DNA of 64,000 nucleotides from Oxyruncus cristatus (Eukaryota; Chordata; Aves; Passeriformes; Cotingidae), in the NCBI GenBank assembly GCA_013399855.1, contig VXAY01004946.1:167606-231605 (forward strand), read 5' to 3'. The number at the start of each line of letters is the position of its first letter. Position 1 is the stretch's first letter. Below the pieces are notes generated by a model. The model did not search any database. It saw only the letters and a list, made by a program, of their open reading frames with translations, and was not told the DNA's origin. A program made the translations under genes and the position numbers. Shown in pieces: positions 25,883 through 38,057 of this stretch.

Positions 25883-26079
25883 CTTTTAGTATTGTCATTT
25901 CAGTATGTCATAGTTAAAGTAGGTTTTGTATTTTGTTTGCTTTTTCTAACTTTTTTTTTGAGAAACTGTTCCTCTAAGACTGAACCCCTCACCACAGCCA
26001 GGTGAGGGTGACAAGGTGGGGCTGGAAAGAAGCCTGCACTGGGTAGTCCTGGCTGTCAGAGTGGAAATGAAACTCTCTC
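25658..26079. repeat. 422-bp block, first copy of a perfect tandem duplication
   Basis: By eye this block is identical, base for base, to 26081-26502, including the T8 and T9 homopolymers. It starts inside the CR1 3' region, passes the CR1 end at about 25882 and runs into non-CR1 DNA. It does not respect any element boundary. A lone N separates the copies. Confidence 0.9.
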
Positions 26080-26080
26080 N
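26080..26080. other. Single N at duplication junction
   Basis: One undetermined base sits exactly between the two identical 422-bp copies. This is the pattern left when two contig ends that overlap are placed side by side instead of being merged. Confidence 0.95.
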
Positions 26081-26502
26081 CAAGGAAGATTTTTTTTACT
26101 GTGAGAGTGTTGAGACACTGGAATAGGTTACCCCAAGCAGCTGTGGATGCCCCATGACTGGAAGTGTTCAAAGGCAGGCCTGATACGGTTTTGAGCAACC
26201 TGCTCTGGTGGAAGGTGTTCCTGCCTATGGCAGGGGTTTGAAACTAGATGATCATTAGTGATCTCTTCTAACCCAAAGCATTCTGTGAATATGTGTTTCT
26301 ATGATCTTTTAGTATTGTCATTTCAGTATGTCATAGTTAAAGTAGGTTTTGTATTTTGTTTGCTTTTTCTAACTTTTTTTTTGAGAAACTGTTCCTCTAA
26401 GACTGAACCCCTCACCACAGCCAGGTGAGGGTGACAAGGTGGGGCTGGAAAGAAGCCTGCACTGGGTAGTCCTGGCTGTCAGAGTGGAAATGAAACTCTC
26501 TC
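26081..26502. repeat. 422-bp block, second copy (likely assembly artefact)
   Basis: This is a perfect repeat of 25658-26079. Since the flanking CR1 is diverged and old, a real duplication of any age should show differences. Its first 225 bp would be annotated as an extra CR1 fragment if taken at face value. Confidence 0.9.
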
Positions 26503-27110
26503 CATGTGGGAGCCACCTCTCTTCCTGGGAGAAATAAATTGGAGCAACCACATGAGCCCTGCCAGCCACACAGCTCCACACATCTTGGCTGCTGAGCTGC
26601 TGACTCTGAGCTGAAATGAAGCTGAGCCCAGCCAGGAGGCCTAGAGAAGCGGCCACCACCACCTCACAAACCCCGCTCCACGAAATCCCACTGCAGAGTC
26701 CCAGACAAGTGGAGCTGAATCCAACCATATCTGCCAGAAACTTATTGTCTTTTGTACCAGGAAGTCAGCCTCTCTGGAATGCAGGAGGAGAAAACACATA
26801 AACCTAATCCTGGGAAAGATGCCCCAGTCAGCAAAACTTCCTTGAGCGACACAGTCTTGCCTCCTCAAAATAAATCTTACAGAAAGATTCTTCTGTGCTT
26901 ACACATAGGCTTTGTTCTGCCCCTGTTCCCCTGTCTTTTTTGTCTAACTGGGCATTAAACTGTGGGAACTTGTCTACCACAGTACTTTTTCTATTGTACT
27001 GGGGGAAGAGATGGGGGAGAGCATGTGTTGGCCGCCAGAATACTAATGGTCCTCCTGGCTGCAAGGGTACACTGCTAGCTCATACTCAACTTGTCACCCA
27101 CCAATAATCT
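26383..27110. other. GC-rich unclassified block, retroelement-like
   Basis: After the CR1 end and a T9 run (26374-26382), the base composition rises well above the surroundings until about 27110. AATAAA occurs on the plus strand at about 26534 and 26868. On the minus strand the block would end in A9 next to AT-rich DNA, as a retroposed sequence might. No polyadenylation signal lies just upstream of that tail, and I found no convincing LTR ends. Open frames of 60-119 codons exist on both strands without resemblance to known proteins. It could be a solo LTR of an unfamiliar family, a retrocopy or a decayed older repeat. Confidence 0.4.
27022..27090 (-). mobile_element. Short CR1 fragment
   Basis: On the minus strand this reads like the CR1 stretch encoding the QQCALAAKKANGILG region: GAGCTAGCAGTGTACCCTTG, then CAGCCAGGAGGACC, then ATTAGTATTCTGG. 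Similarity stops sharply on both sides, leaving about 70 bp. It may be a CR1 piece carried with the GC-rich block or a remnant cut by it. Confidence 0.5.
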
Positions 27111-29742
27111 AGCTATAGTTGTGGTTCTCCTAGTATTAGAGAGAAAATCCTAAAATGGTCCTTGAAGTATAGCAGCCTATTGCTGTTCTCAGTGTATTAT
27201 TACATTTTCCTGTATATCTTTTAATGAACCCATCTTTGGCCTATAGCTTGCTAATGCTTTGAAAGAACCTGATGAAGCTTGCAATGTTTCTGTGAATAGG
27301 AGTATCTAGAAAGGCAATCAGGGGTTCTCTACTTATTCCTTGGTAATGGCTACAATTAAAGTGTTTAGCTGTGCATTATGTTAGGTCCTGGGTAAACATG
27401 AATTTTTTATTAAGTTCAGAGACTAATGACACTGGATTTACACTCTTAAGGTCAGAGACTAGAAAGAAACAAAGAAGCCAAGAAATTCCTATTTGATAGA
27501 TATGCAGCTCATCATACTGTGTAATCTCTCTTATTAGACAGAAAAAACATAAGTTTTTATTTCATCCATCATGCATTGTCAACCTTACCTGCTTTTAGCT
27601 GTATCATATGGTGTGATAAAACACGTTCCTTTTTTTTCTCAAGTCTTGTTTGATGTCTTGCAGAAGAAGTTACTCTAGGAATTTGCCCTAAAGGCAACCA
27701 GCAAGCACTACTTTGGACCAGCAAGACTGCTACTGACCTCTGCCAAGCTTACACCAAAAGACATCAGAGGGAACACCACTGTTCAGCTACTGTATTTTCA
27801 TGGAGTCTAGAGTTTGTCCTTATTTCTTTTCACTGATTTGATGTTGGTTACAGAGTTCTTAACTGCCTTAAAGTGAATTAGGTCAATTATTTCAAACATT
27901 TAACAACTCTTGAAGAAAAAGCAAATGAAGACAGTGTTGTCATGACAGACTTTTGTCGTCTCTTTGTGAAAGCAGGGATCCAAAACCAGTTTTTCAGCTC
28001 ATTTACCCAGTGAAGAAGTATTTTTGCAATCTAGTGTATTTTTCCACAGCTCTGTTCTGCAGTTGCTTTGTCACAATACACATTTTTGTCTTAAGAACAG
28101 GCACTAGAGCCCCTTAAAAGGACAAAAGTATTTGACTACATAAAGTAATGTCTTTCCATTTCAATATTTAATACTAAAATGCACCATAAAAGACATTTCC
28201 ATTAAAAATGGGATGTATTGGCTAAATATATAGAAAAAATATACAATTTAGGATCACCTTTCTTTCTTGAGGGGAAGGGAATTAACTGTAATCTAACATA
28301 TTGGAATCAGAGTTATTATTTTATTAATTCAGCATTAATAGGTGGTCTGATGTGAAATACTACAGAGCAGCAGACAAAATACAGATACTTCTCACTCCGC
28401 TCCAGTTAAAATATTGCTAAATATATTGCTTTTATTTAGGTTGCAATAATTACTGGAGACATCAACCAGCTGAGGACTTTACTGTATGGGGGATAACTCA
28501 ATCCATGCAGCAGAATTAGGATTCAGTTTTCCTTCTTTTCACTGTCTGAAAGATGGACAAGAGGTCTACAATAGATATCCATACTCCCTCCGCAGTGAAG
28601 AGAGACAAGAAATAAAAACAGGTTTAATGGATTCCAGCTGCCTATTACATATGTTATGAAGGTGTTGAGTCACTACTTGGAGGTGTCTTCTTATCTCTGC
28701 CAGCTACAAGAAAAGCCTGAACAGCTATGCAAGCCTAATTTTATACTTAACTTTTAGATATCTAAATTATCAAAGATAAATCACTTGCTAAATTACAATC
28801 TTTATTCGATTTTTATTAAAAGAAATAGTTCGAAAAAATAGATGATGAGAAAAGTGGAAACCGACAGTATCAGCAGTCAAGAAAAATATTTATAGGCCTG
28901 AAGCTAAAGCATAAAGTATATTATTAATACACAAGCAGTATTATCTACTGAAGGCTTTTTTTCCCTTCATTAAAATGCATTACTTGATTTCCTGCATCTG
29001 ATGGAAATTGCTCAGGGTAGTCAAATATTTAAATTTATCTAGCTTTTTTTTTTTTTAAAGCTTACCATCCTCAAAACTTCTTTCCTTCTCACAGAAGTTG
29101 CTGGTATGTGTGGATCTCTCCTCTTCCCCCATTTGGATTCTTAAGGATACTTACTCAGCCTTTTGAAGCTCAGGTTTGCTGGGGCCCTGTGTCCCCACAG
29201 AGAAGTCATGAAACGGGTCCTCATGGTCCTACTGAGTTGCCCCAATGGTCAGAGGAGTGTGGCCAATCCTGGCACAGGTCCAGGCTGCTTCTCAACAGTC
29301 ATGAGCCTTGAGGAGTTCCTTGGTCTGCAAAAAAGTAAAATCAATTCAGTAGCTTCAATGAAAAACTTGAAAAATCAAACTAATTTTTTTCTCACTCCAG
29401 GCATCTCAAGTTCATGTCTTGTTAACAGAATAACTCTGAAGAGCTTTAAATTTGGGGGTTGACTTTTCTAGGGATCCCATTAAAGAGCCTGACCTCACAC
29501 TTAATTTTCCGATCTACATCCATGTGCAGAGGGAAAAAAAAGAACACCACACCCCAAACCCAAAGTGCCAACAGTTTATTTTTAAAAATAGAAACAAAAG
29601 AAAATACATGTAAAAGAAAACAAATACGTTCAATATCCAATGCTCTGTTGGTATGAAGCACTGCCTGTGAATCTATTTGTCTTTAAAGATGCCAAGAATT
29701 TCAGTTACAGTTAATTGAGCTCAAAGCACTTTTTTTTTTTTT
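27111..29742. other. AT-rich unique DNA, small GC-richer patch near its end
   Basis: This is mostly AT-rich with no gene. T13 lies at 29044-29056. At 29095-29320 the GC content rises and overlapping open frames of 67 and 99 codons occur. A pyrimidine tract plus CAG (about 29082-29095) followed by a GT (29105) looks superficially like splice signals, but the implied exon would be tiny. No protein family was recognised. Confidence 0.45.
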
Positions 29743-29760
29743 NNNNNNNNNNNNNNNNNN
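29743..29760. other. 18-N gap inside a poly-T run
   Basis: T12 (29731-29742) precedes and T6 (29761-29766) follows the Ns. The gap was probably caused by a homopolymer that could not be sequenced through. Its true length is unknown. Confidence 0.95.
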
Positions 29761-32700
29761 TTTTTTATTCCTCAGTGAGAACAACACAAGCTAAGGAAAA
29801 GAAACACGTTTATCCTTAGAATAACCCCAGATCTCAATATTCTGGATTTGATTATATTTGATCATAAATAAAAAGTTTGATGGACAGGTCCTATCCTTCA
29901 CTCCAGGTCCTTCTTCCATTTGGTGTGAAGTCTTCACAATGGACTACTTTCTAATGCTATTCATAAAGAAGGGCTAATCACTGGTTGCTGCTAAGCCTCA
30001 GTAGCAGGACAGTGTAGTGATGGTAGCAGTGACAACAACAGAGGAAGGAAAAAAAGAAAAAATGTAGGAGAAACAAAGCAAATGTTACAATGACTACATA
30101 AATGAAAAAGAGTTGTAGAGCTGAAAGGGTAGTTTTCATGTCCTGTTTGTACTTCTACTCACATTTTCTGTACATGTTTTCAGATATCTAAGAAATGAAT
30201 GCAAGTGGAGTATCCAGCTGTCGACAAGTGCACAGGGTGTAGGAGAAGAATAGTGTTTTAGAAAAATTTTGTAAGCCAAACCCTTTTGGTCTCTTTTCAG
30301 CATAAATCAGTTGCCAAGAAAAAGATATTCTCCCAAAAGGGCTGTTTCAAAATTGGTATTTATAACATTATCCAGTGGTTTTGTGATGGGATTAAATATG
30401 CACTGAGTACAAGGTCAAGTCTACAAAATGAATTGACTTGTGACCTACTTTGGCTTTCAAATTGCTCCACCAAGGACAGTCAAAAGGCTAGGTAGCTCAT
30501 TGCACGTTGTCTTTTAACTTCTCAAACATACCTCTGTCTGAGGTTTCTGGACTTTCTATACCTATAACCACTGAAATATATTAGAAAAGAGAAAAGAGAA
30601 CTGTAGCAGTCTGTTCCTTCCTACATATCACAGTATCCTCCTCTGACCAACTAGTCTCCAGTGCTGTGGTGCTAAAAAAGGACTGAAGTCCTGAGAGTTT
30701 GCAGAGCCCAGCTGATTTTATTTTATTTTAACTGTATTTTCTTGAAATAATCAGTTGTCAGGTTGCCTCAGTCTTTAATATCTTCCTGTAGAAACCTAAA
30801 TTAAATGACTCATGCATGCTCTCTGTCTTGATCATAGCTTGGGAGAAACTGGCATCGGATTTAAGCAGGGTTTTTGCAGGAACATACTGTACCAGATCTC
30901 CCAGATATTGTGAAACTAACAAGAGGCTTAAGTTTCAATCTTTTTAGATGACTGCCCCTTAGCCAGAAACAATGTTACATTTAAACCTTTTCCTCTAGGC
31001 ATTCAGGGAATACAGGAATTGTCATTATGCTGACAAATGACATGCTTTGGGTGTATTACCACATGCAAAGTTGGAAAAAAATATGAGTTATCTGCTTCCA
31101 AAACCTTTGTGCCATTGGAGGATTGAGTATATAATAGTAGAATATGTCACTGGTCTACATAAATCTATCTGAAAGTTTTATTGGTTTACTCCATTTTTTA
31201 TTTTCATGGTTATTCTTTTTGTGGTATTGAACATCTTCCCATCCCTCCCTAGAGAGATATGTAGTGACAGTATACATTCCAAAACTGTTGGAAGGCTTTA
31301 TGCTGGCAATTATGTTTCATTTAAGAAAATAACTGTGCAAAGGAATGTATCCCTTCCCCAGGTTCAGGGATGCCTTTCAGCACATCTACATGGAAGGCCA
31401 TCATCAGACAGACTTGTTGAAGGGGAGAAATAGTGAATGCTAACAGCACCATTGTACAAGATGAAACAGTGGGTTTAAGCAGAGAAAAATTCTGTTCTCT
31501 TTAAATAGTTGTTTGATAACACTAACTGTGTTCATGTACCTAGAAATATTTTTGCCTCTGTCAGTTTCTGAGGATAATGGCTTCCTAAGCTACTGCTCAC
31601 ATATTATGCTCTCATTCACATCTAGGATATGGACACCAGAAGCTATTACCTGAAAATTATTTTTCCAGTTAGACAATATAAGATAGATTTCTTTACAGCA
31701 AAATGCAGAAGGTTACATCCCTTACAGATGAATCAACCCTTTTCCCATCCCCATTTCTCCCTTGATCTCCTAGGGGAAAATTGGCCTCAGAGGTTCCTTA
31801 GGTATTGATTTTTGCATTTTCTTTTAATACCAGTCAATCTATGTAGCCGCAGAAATGCATGGAATTAAGTCTATCAGATGCAGTGGCCTATAGGCTAAAT
31901 AACAGAAAAAGCTGGATACAATTGCACATTAAATGACTGCTCTTGATAAGAAGAAATATTTCATTTTTATAAAAATATTTTACCATAATGTGTCTACTGA
32001 GATAATAGGGAGAAAACACCAGACAAGGGAAAAGTAGGGGAAAGAAAGTGAAGCAGGAATTACTGACTGTATAATTAAGTTAAACTTAACAATGGTGACT
32101 ATTTGAAGAGTTTTGTTGTGCTATTTGTATAAAATCTAAAGAAGAAAATCTGGGCATTTTTGTAATGGTGTGAAAGTACAGATTAGCTTTCCAACCTGCC
32201 TCACTCACCTGTAATTTTACTTTGTTTTTTAATAAACATGAATTACAGACTTTCCACAAAGGTACCATTCACTCTGTGTAACTGTTGTGTTGTCACTCAG
32301 TGCATTTAAGACACACCATTCCCATTTTTATGGACTGCTTTGCTTTCTGCAATCAGGCACCTCACTTCATTTGACTGGCAACACAACACACTCTCAGGAG
32401 ATAACAGGAGAAAAGTTTAACTGGTGATGGTGTTTAGTTGCTTTGTTCCCCGATGGGAATATCTGTCTCAGACTTAAACCACGCAGCTGGGAAAGCTAAC
32501 CTGAACCTCCAGCTCAGGCTGGCTGCATCCAGACGCTGTACTTGTCAGCTAAGGTAATATATGCTAAAGAGCCCAGAGATTTCATGACTTTCTTCTTGAA
32601 AGAGCCAGGGGCAGCCTCACTTGAGACTGCACAGCATGTGCAGAAGAGATCAGACAGTTCAGCCAAAGGCAAACATTAGTATACTGATTATACAAATGCA

Positions 32701-35700
32701 CAGTAAAGACTCAGCAGCTTTGTGTTATCCCTTCAGAGCAATATCATTTTATATTGGTGAAAATTAGCTAATTAGGCATATTAGCTCAGAGCTGGAACCA
32801 AACTAAAGCTCAGAGTATGGCACCAAACTAAAGAACTCTACTCAATAGTAGTAGTTTACAGCCAGCTTGCTCTCACAGACAAGTAACTAAACATAGTGTA
32901 AAAGAAGGAAACTGAAAACACATATTATCAGCACAGATTGTCTGGGGCTGGTCTAACACACAGAGTATAAGGCTTTCTGTGCTCACATTTAAGCCACGAG
33001 CATCTGGTCTTGGCCATATTTGGTCTACTACCAATGAATGGAGAAATCTGTCATCTGTGGATACCCTAACAGAACTAATATCTTCCAAATAAATGTCTGA
33101 GTAAAATAAACGACTAAGGCAAAGCTCTGTTCATTGCACTGCTCCAAAAATAGGTGTATATTAAAATAGAGTCAAGTGTTATACAAAGTGCCCTGGCAAC
33201 AAGAACTAATATTGCAGTGAGTTGTAAGTCCCAGGAATGTAAAGAGAGTTGGGCAAACAAACTGAACGGCTCAGTTATAAACATGTGCTGCTGCTGCAGA
33301 GAAAGGCAACACTATATTGAAACATGTGAGTGAAACCTCAGCATACCGCGAATCTAATGCAGTATCTTTGGGCAAAATATTGCAGAGGAAATAAAAGCTT
33401 TGAAACTTTTAGAAAAAGAAGGTGGGTAACTTCAGCTGCACAAGAGAGGCATAGCTAATAGAGCTGGGACAGTTCCCTGAATGTGACAGCATGTAAAAAT
33501 TTTCTCATGAAAAGAATGAAGAAGAAGTTTTTGGTGTTTTAGTCTCCAGTTTTGTTTTTTGTGAGACCCTTACTAGCCAGTAGAAAACATCACCTCTGGT
33601 TGCATACAGCCCTCGGCCCATTTCTCTGTGTGCATCTCTTCAGTACATGTTCCAGTCATAAAAATAACTTAAAGCACTGATCTGGTAAAAATATTTAGAT
33701 AACTTATAATTCTGTCCAAAAAATACATCAGATGCTTTTTGAGCAGGTTATTCTTATTACATGGAAAAGAGTTTCAATGGATTTCAACTACAGTGTGCTC
33801 TGTGTATGGATACTGATACAGCAAAACTAGTCATAAACTTTACTATGGAGAGAAGTCCAACTACACCAATTTATTCCAAGAGATGCAGTTTGTAGTGATG
33901 CATGGCCTTCTTTCTGGACATATTAGGTTGGGTGTTCAGAGTCCAAGAACACCTATTTACACCAACATATTTAAAATCTGTGTAGAACTATCAGTTCTTT
34001 GTGGCTGCTACTTCTGCACACCTGAACTTCAGGGAGCCAGGTAGTTAGAATCCTCCCTAATAAACCTGGGTTATCTGAGCTATCAGTTAGGAAAGACTCA
34101 CCTTTCAGATGTAATAATCCTAATGAAGATCCCTGTGAACTGTATTGCTATAGATCTACCTGCAGGTTTAAATATAGGTTTATCTTTACAAAAGTGTCGG
34201 TCTTTTCACTTGTTTGATTTTATGTAGTATTACTACTCACAGTTATCAATAAAGAAAATAAAAGAAAATTTGGCACAGTAGGTGAATGATAAGAGCAAAC
34301 AGTCCAATGGTGTCTTGATTTAGAAAAAATATATAAAAGAGACAGAAATGGCAAGAATTGCCAGATATCTACACACCTTTAATTTTTGAAAAAATACCCA
34401 GGTATTTTCTTTCAAACGAGAGAAGAATATGGGAAGAGGTTACCTATTTTCCCACTAAGTACATAAAAATCATTAGTGGAAATAAACAGCAATCCAAATA
34501 TTAGGTTACATACATTTATTTGTGTTCCTATAAAGCACAAAGAAAATAATTTAGTCAGTCATCAAAATGATGATTTCACTAGTTTTTGGAAACTAGGTAC
34601 CTGCTCTGCATGAGAAAAATGAATAGTTTGGATATGACTATGTTTACACCAGGTACAATTTTCCCTCAAAAATTAGTTCTCCTTCTCAGCTTTTTTTCAA
34701 TGATTTGGTTTTTTTCTCTTTATGAGAACCCAAGACCTACCCACTATGCTTTGGCATTTGAAGTGCATTAGGTTTATTTTTAAGCAAAGCATGATCCTTT
34801 TCTTCTCAATTTTAAATTAAGCTTCTCATCATAACATATCCAATCTGACTGCAAAAAATTAAAGCTTAGCTCAGTTATCTCTATTACCTCTATTCACACA
34901 CAAGGCTGTCTACCTGCTTCTGGAGAGAAATGCTGTGAATTCCTTTGCAATAAAGTCATATAGTCATATATCATTGCGTCCACAAAGATAAAACCAGGAA
35001 CCAGATAACAACTGACACCTTTATTGTGATATAGTGTTGAACATGTTATCTGCATGCCTCAGAGGACCTTAACATTTACCATATTTTTCTTACCTATGTA
35101 AACTACAGGATTCTCAGGAATAGCAGGTTATGGTTTTTGCCATCATTGTAAATAAATACTCATTAGCTTCTAATAACTCAAATGTTTCAAAGTGTATTTT
35201 CTAATTTATAATTATTTCTGCCTGATAATAAAAATACGGGGTATTTCTTTGAATAAATCTGAGTCCCATTATTCTCAGTGTCCCTCACTTAGGAGAAAAA
35301 AGTTATCTACAAAAACTGAACTAACTGCAGGATCCTGTGTCCACAAAGTACAGTATCACTTGATTCCTGAAGAATCTTGTTTGAAATTACATAATTTCAA
35401 AGGTGACTTCTATAGATCTATTGACCATGAAAACAGAAAAAGGGCTTCACGGTCTAACTTTCATGACATGGCTATATAACATTTCAGAGTAATTTAGTGC
35501 TGAACTAGATCCTGTAAATGTAGAAAATTATTTTTTACATAAAATTACATTATAATGAAAAGTATTTAGTGATGGAGAAGCTTTATCACTTGAACCCTTC
35601 TTCAATTGACCACAGAGGTGGCAAAAAGAACATATGATATCTCTAGAATCTCTCTTCACAGTGTTAATCTATAGTCAGTGTTCTAGCTTTGCTAAATAAA

Positions 35701-37172
35701 TTGAAAAGCCCTGCTATCAAATTAATGATAAACTTCTATCATTCTTTGTAACAAATCAACTATATTGAGGTTGGATTTCCACATATTGAATATTTTCTCA
35801 TTCTTCGAATATTTTGTTTTGACCTTCTTGGACACTTCTAATTAATTTACACCCTCTAGCATTGAAACTACAAGATTTGGTATATTTTTCTATTCAAAGT
35901 CTTCCTAGAATAAAATACCATAATCAAATAATTTCACTTCTTTATTCTTTGAAATATCATTCAGGGACCCCACTTATATATGTGTCAAAACCATGTTTGG
36001 GATATGATAATATGTGCCTTCACCTCAGAAATTTTGGAATGTTTGCACTCATATGTGCAAAGTGAAAGCAACTCTTATTTCGGGGAAGTGTTTCCAATTT
36101 CTGTTGAGAAATCATATAGCAGTTGCAGAGATACTTCTTTATCACTGTCTTTGTCAATTAAATAGTTAATATGGCTCTACAGCAAAAAACGTCATTTCTG
36201 AGTTTCTTGAGGTAATGAGAAAAAGCAGGCAGTGTCTGGTTTGGTCCTGTATTACATCCCTCCGGACATTAAGAAGAACTCAAATTATCTCAAAAGCTAA
36301 CTACTGAAAAAAGAGAGAAAAAATATATTTAAAATATTTAATGAATAAATTAACCAATAATTATTCTGGAAAGTATTTCTAATGAGAAAAACAAATACCA
36401 AGAATTATTTTATAATGAATTGTGTATTTATAAGAATAGTTAGGCAACTACTTTTGTTTCCAGAAATTGTCCTAACAATATCCCAAAAAAAAAAACCAAA
36501 AAACAAAACAGCTCCTGCAAACTACGCATTTGACTATGAGATAGTGAGGACAAACCAGATATTTTCATTACTCTTAAGAGATAGAATAGGAAAAGTTTAA
36601 ATGATAGATATACATACAAACAAAAATGGAAAGGATGAGTCTGGGTATGAATATATGGATTATCTCTTAGGGAAAATGGCTAATACTTTTTCCCAATCTG
36701 TCCTTCATTTAATTTTCTCAAAAGAGAAAATTATAACTGCTGTTATCAAGGACGTGGTGTCTGGGAAGATTAACAGAAATTTCCTAAAGTCATTTCTGTA
36801 ATTTGCAAAGCATTAGTAACATTTAATTAATAATAGTCTCCATGAAAACAGATTAAGGCAATGCCATCAAGTTTCTTACATTGCTTCTGGCTCCTTCGGG
36901 ATGCCGTGTGAAGTTATCACAGGCTGAGGCAATTTAATATTTCCCATAGAGAACACAAATCCATTTGCATTATTATCACCAAATGAAACCTTATTTCAAT
37001 AACACTTAACATGATTAAAATCTATAAAAATGTAGTGCAGATTACATACTGAGAGAAAAAAAGTATTAAATATTAGAGTGACAGTTCTGATTGAACATAC
37101 AAATTTTTTTTGCAAGTTGCCAAGTGATTTGCCATTTATGATTTGTACTAGGCAGATATTTTTAGTGTACTG
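29761..37172. other. AT-rich unique DNA, no gene seen
   Basis: No open frame above 95 codons, no CR1 terminus and no LTR was recognised. An A-rich run begins at 36485 (A11, then CCA6, CA4). The interval is compatible with intron or intergenic sequence. Confidence 0.55.
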
Positions 37173-38052
37173 TGTTTGCATCGGCTGTAGGTATGAAGGT
37201 GTTGGCAATAAGGGAGATGCAGCAGATGACGTCTCTGTGAAAAACTGGGGGCTGTCCCATGCCAGACATGGCTGAGACCAGCCAGGTCCGAAGTGGAACC
37301 TCCCCAGGACACAGCTGATCCTGTCAGCTAAGCTGGTGGCATCTCTGAGAAAACACATTTAAGAAAGAACAAAATACCCCATGGGCTGTGAGGACTGAGG
37401 AAATAAATGTGTGAGAAGCAACCCTGCAAATCCCAAGGTCTGAGAGGATGGAGTGGGAGGAGGTGCCCCAGGTGCTGGAGCAGATTTGCCTGTTGTCAAT
37501 GGAGAGGGCCATGGCAAAACAGGTATTTCTCTGCAGCCTGTGGAGGACCCCACTTCAGAGCATATTCATCAGGTGAATATGGCCTGAAGGAGCAGTGGCC
37601 TGCAGAGATGAGTCCACACTGAGGAAGATTCATCCTGAGGGACTGCAGCCTGTGGAGGACTCACAATGGAGAAGGTAAAAAGAGTCAGGAGGAAGGAGCT
37701 GCAGAGTGGAACTGTTATGGGATTACTGCCGCCCCTGTTCCCCACTGCCCTGCACTGCTCAGAGGGGTTGTGTGGGTAAAGGAGTCAAAAACTAAGGCAA
37801 AAAAAAAAGATCAGGAAAAGGTGCTTTAATTTTTCTCCTTGTATCTCACCTTCCTACTCCAATTTTAATTGGCAAAAAATTAAATTAATTTTCCCCAAGT
37901 AGAGCCTCTTATGCCCATGATGATAACTGGCAAGTGATCTATCCTTGACCCACAAGCTTTTCCATCTTATTTTCTCCCTTGTCTTATCACATACGGTGAG
38001 TGACATAGTGGTTGGGTGGGTGTCTGGAAGCCAGCCAAGGTCAACCCAGCCC
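37173..38052 (+). mobile_element. ERVL-type solo LTR
   Basis: The sequence runs from TGTTTGCAT to GGTCAACCCAG, the first and last words of a long avian ERVL LTR as I know it. Internal landmarks in the same order are ATTTAAGAAAG (TATA-like, about 37357), repeated GCAGCCTGTGGAGGAC units (37530 and 37644), AAATTAATTTTCCCC (37883) and CAAGCTTTTCCATC (about 37952). The usual polyadenylation AATAAA before AATTAATTTTC reads AAAAAA here. ACTG(T) flanks both ends (37169-37173; 38053-38057), giving a 4-5 bp target duplication, so borders are certain to within about 3 bp. No internal retroviral genes are present, which implies LTR-LTR recombination. Confidence 0.8.
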
Positions 38053-38057
38053 ACTGT

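Noticed and set aside
26081..26305. A second CR1 3' end beside the one at 24977-25882
   Set aside because: It is an exact repeat of 25658-25882 inside the larger perfect duplication and is best explained by assembly.
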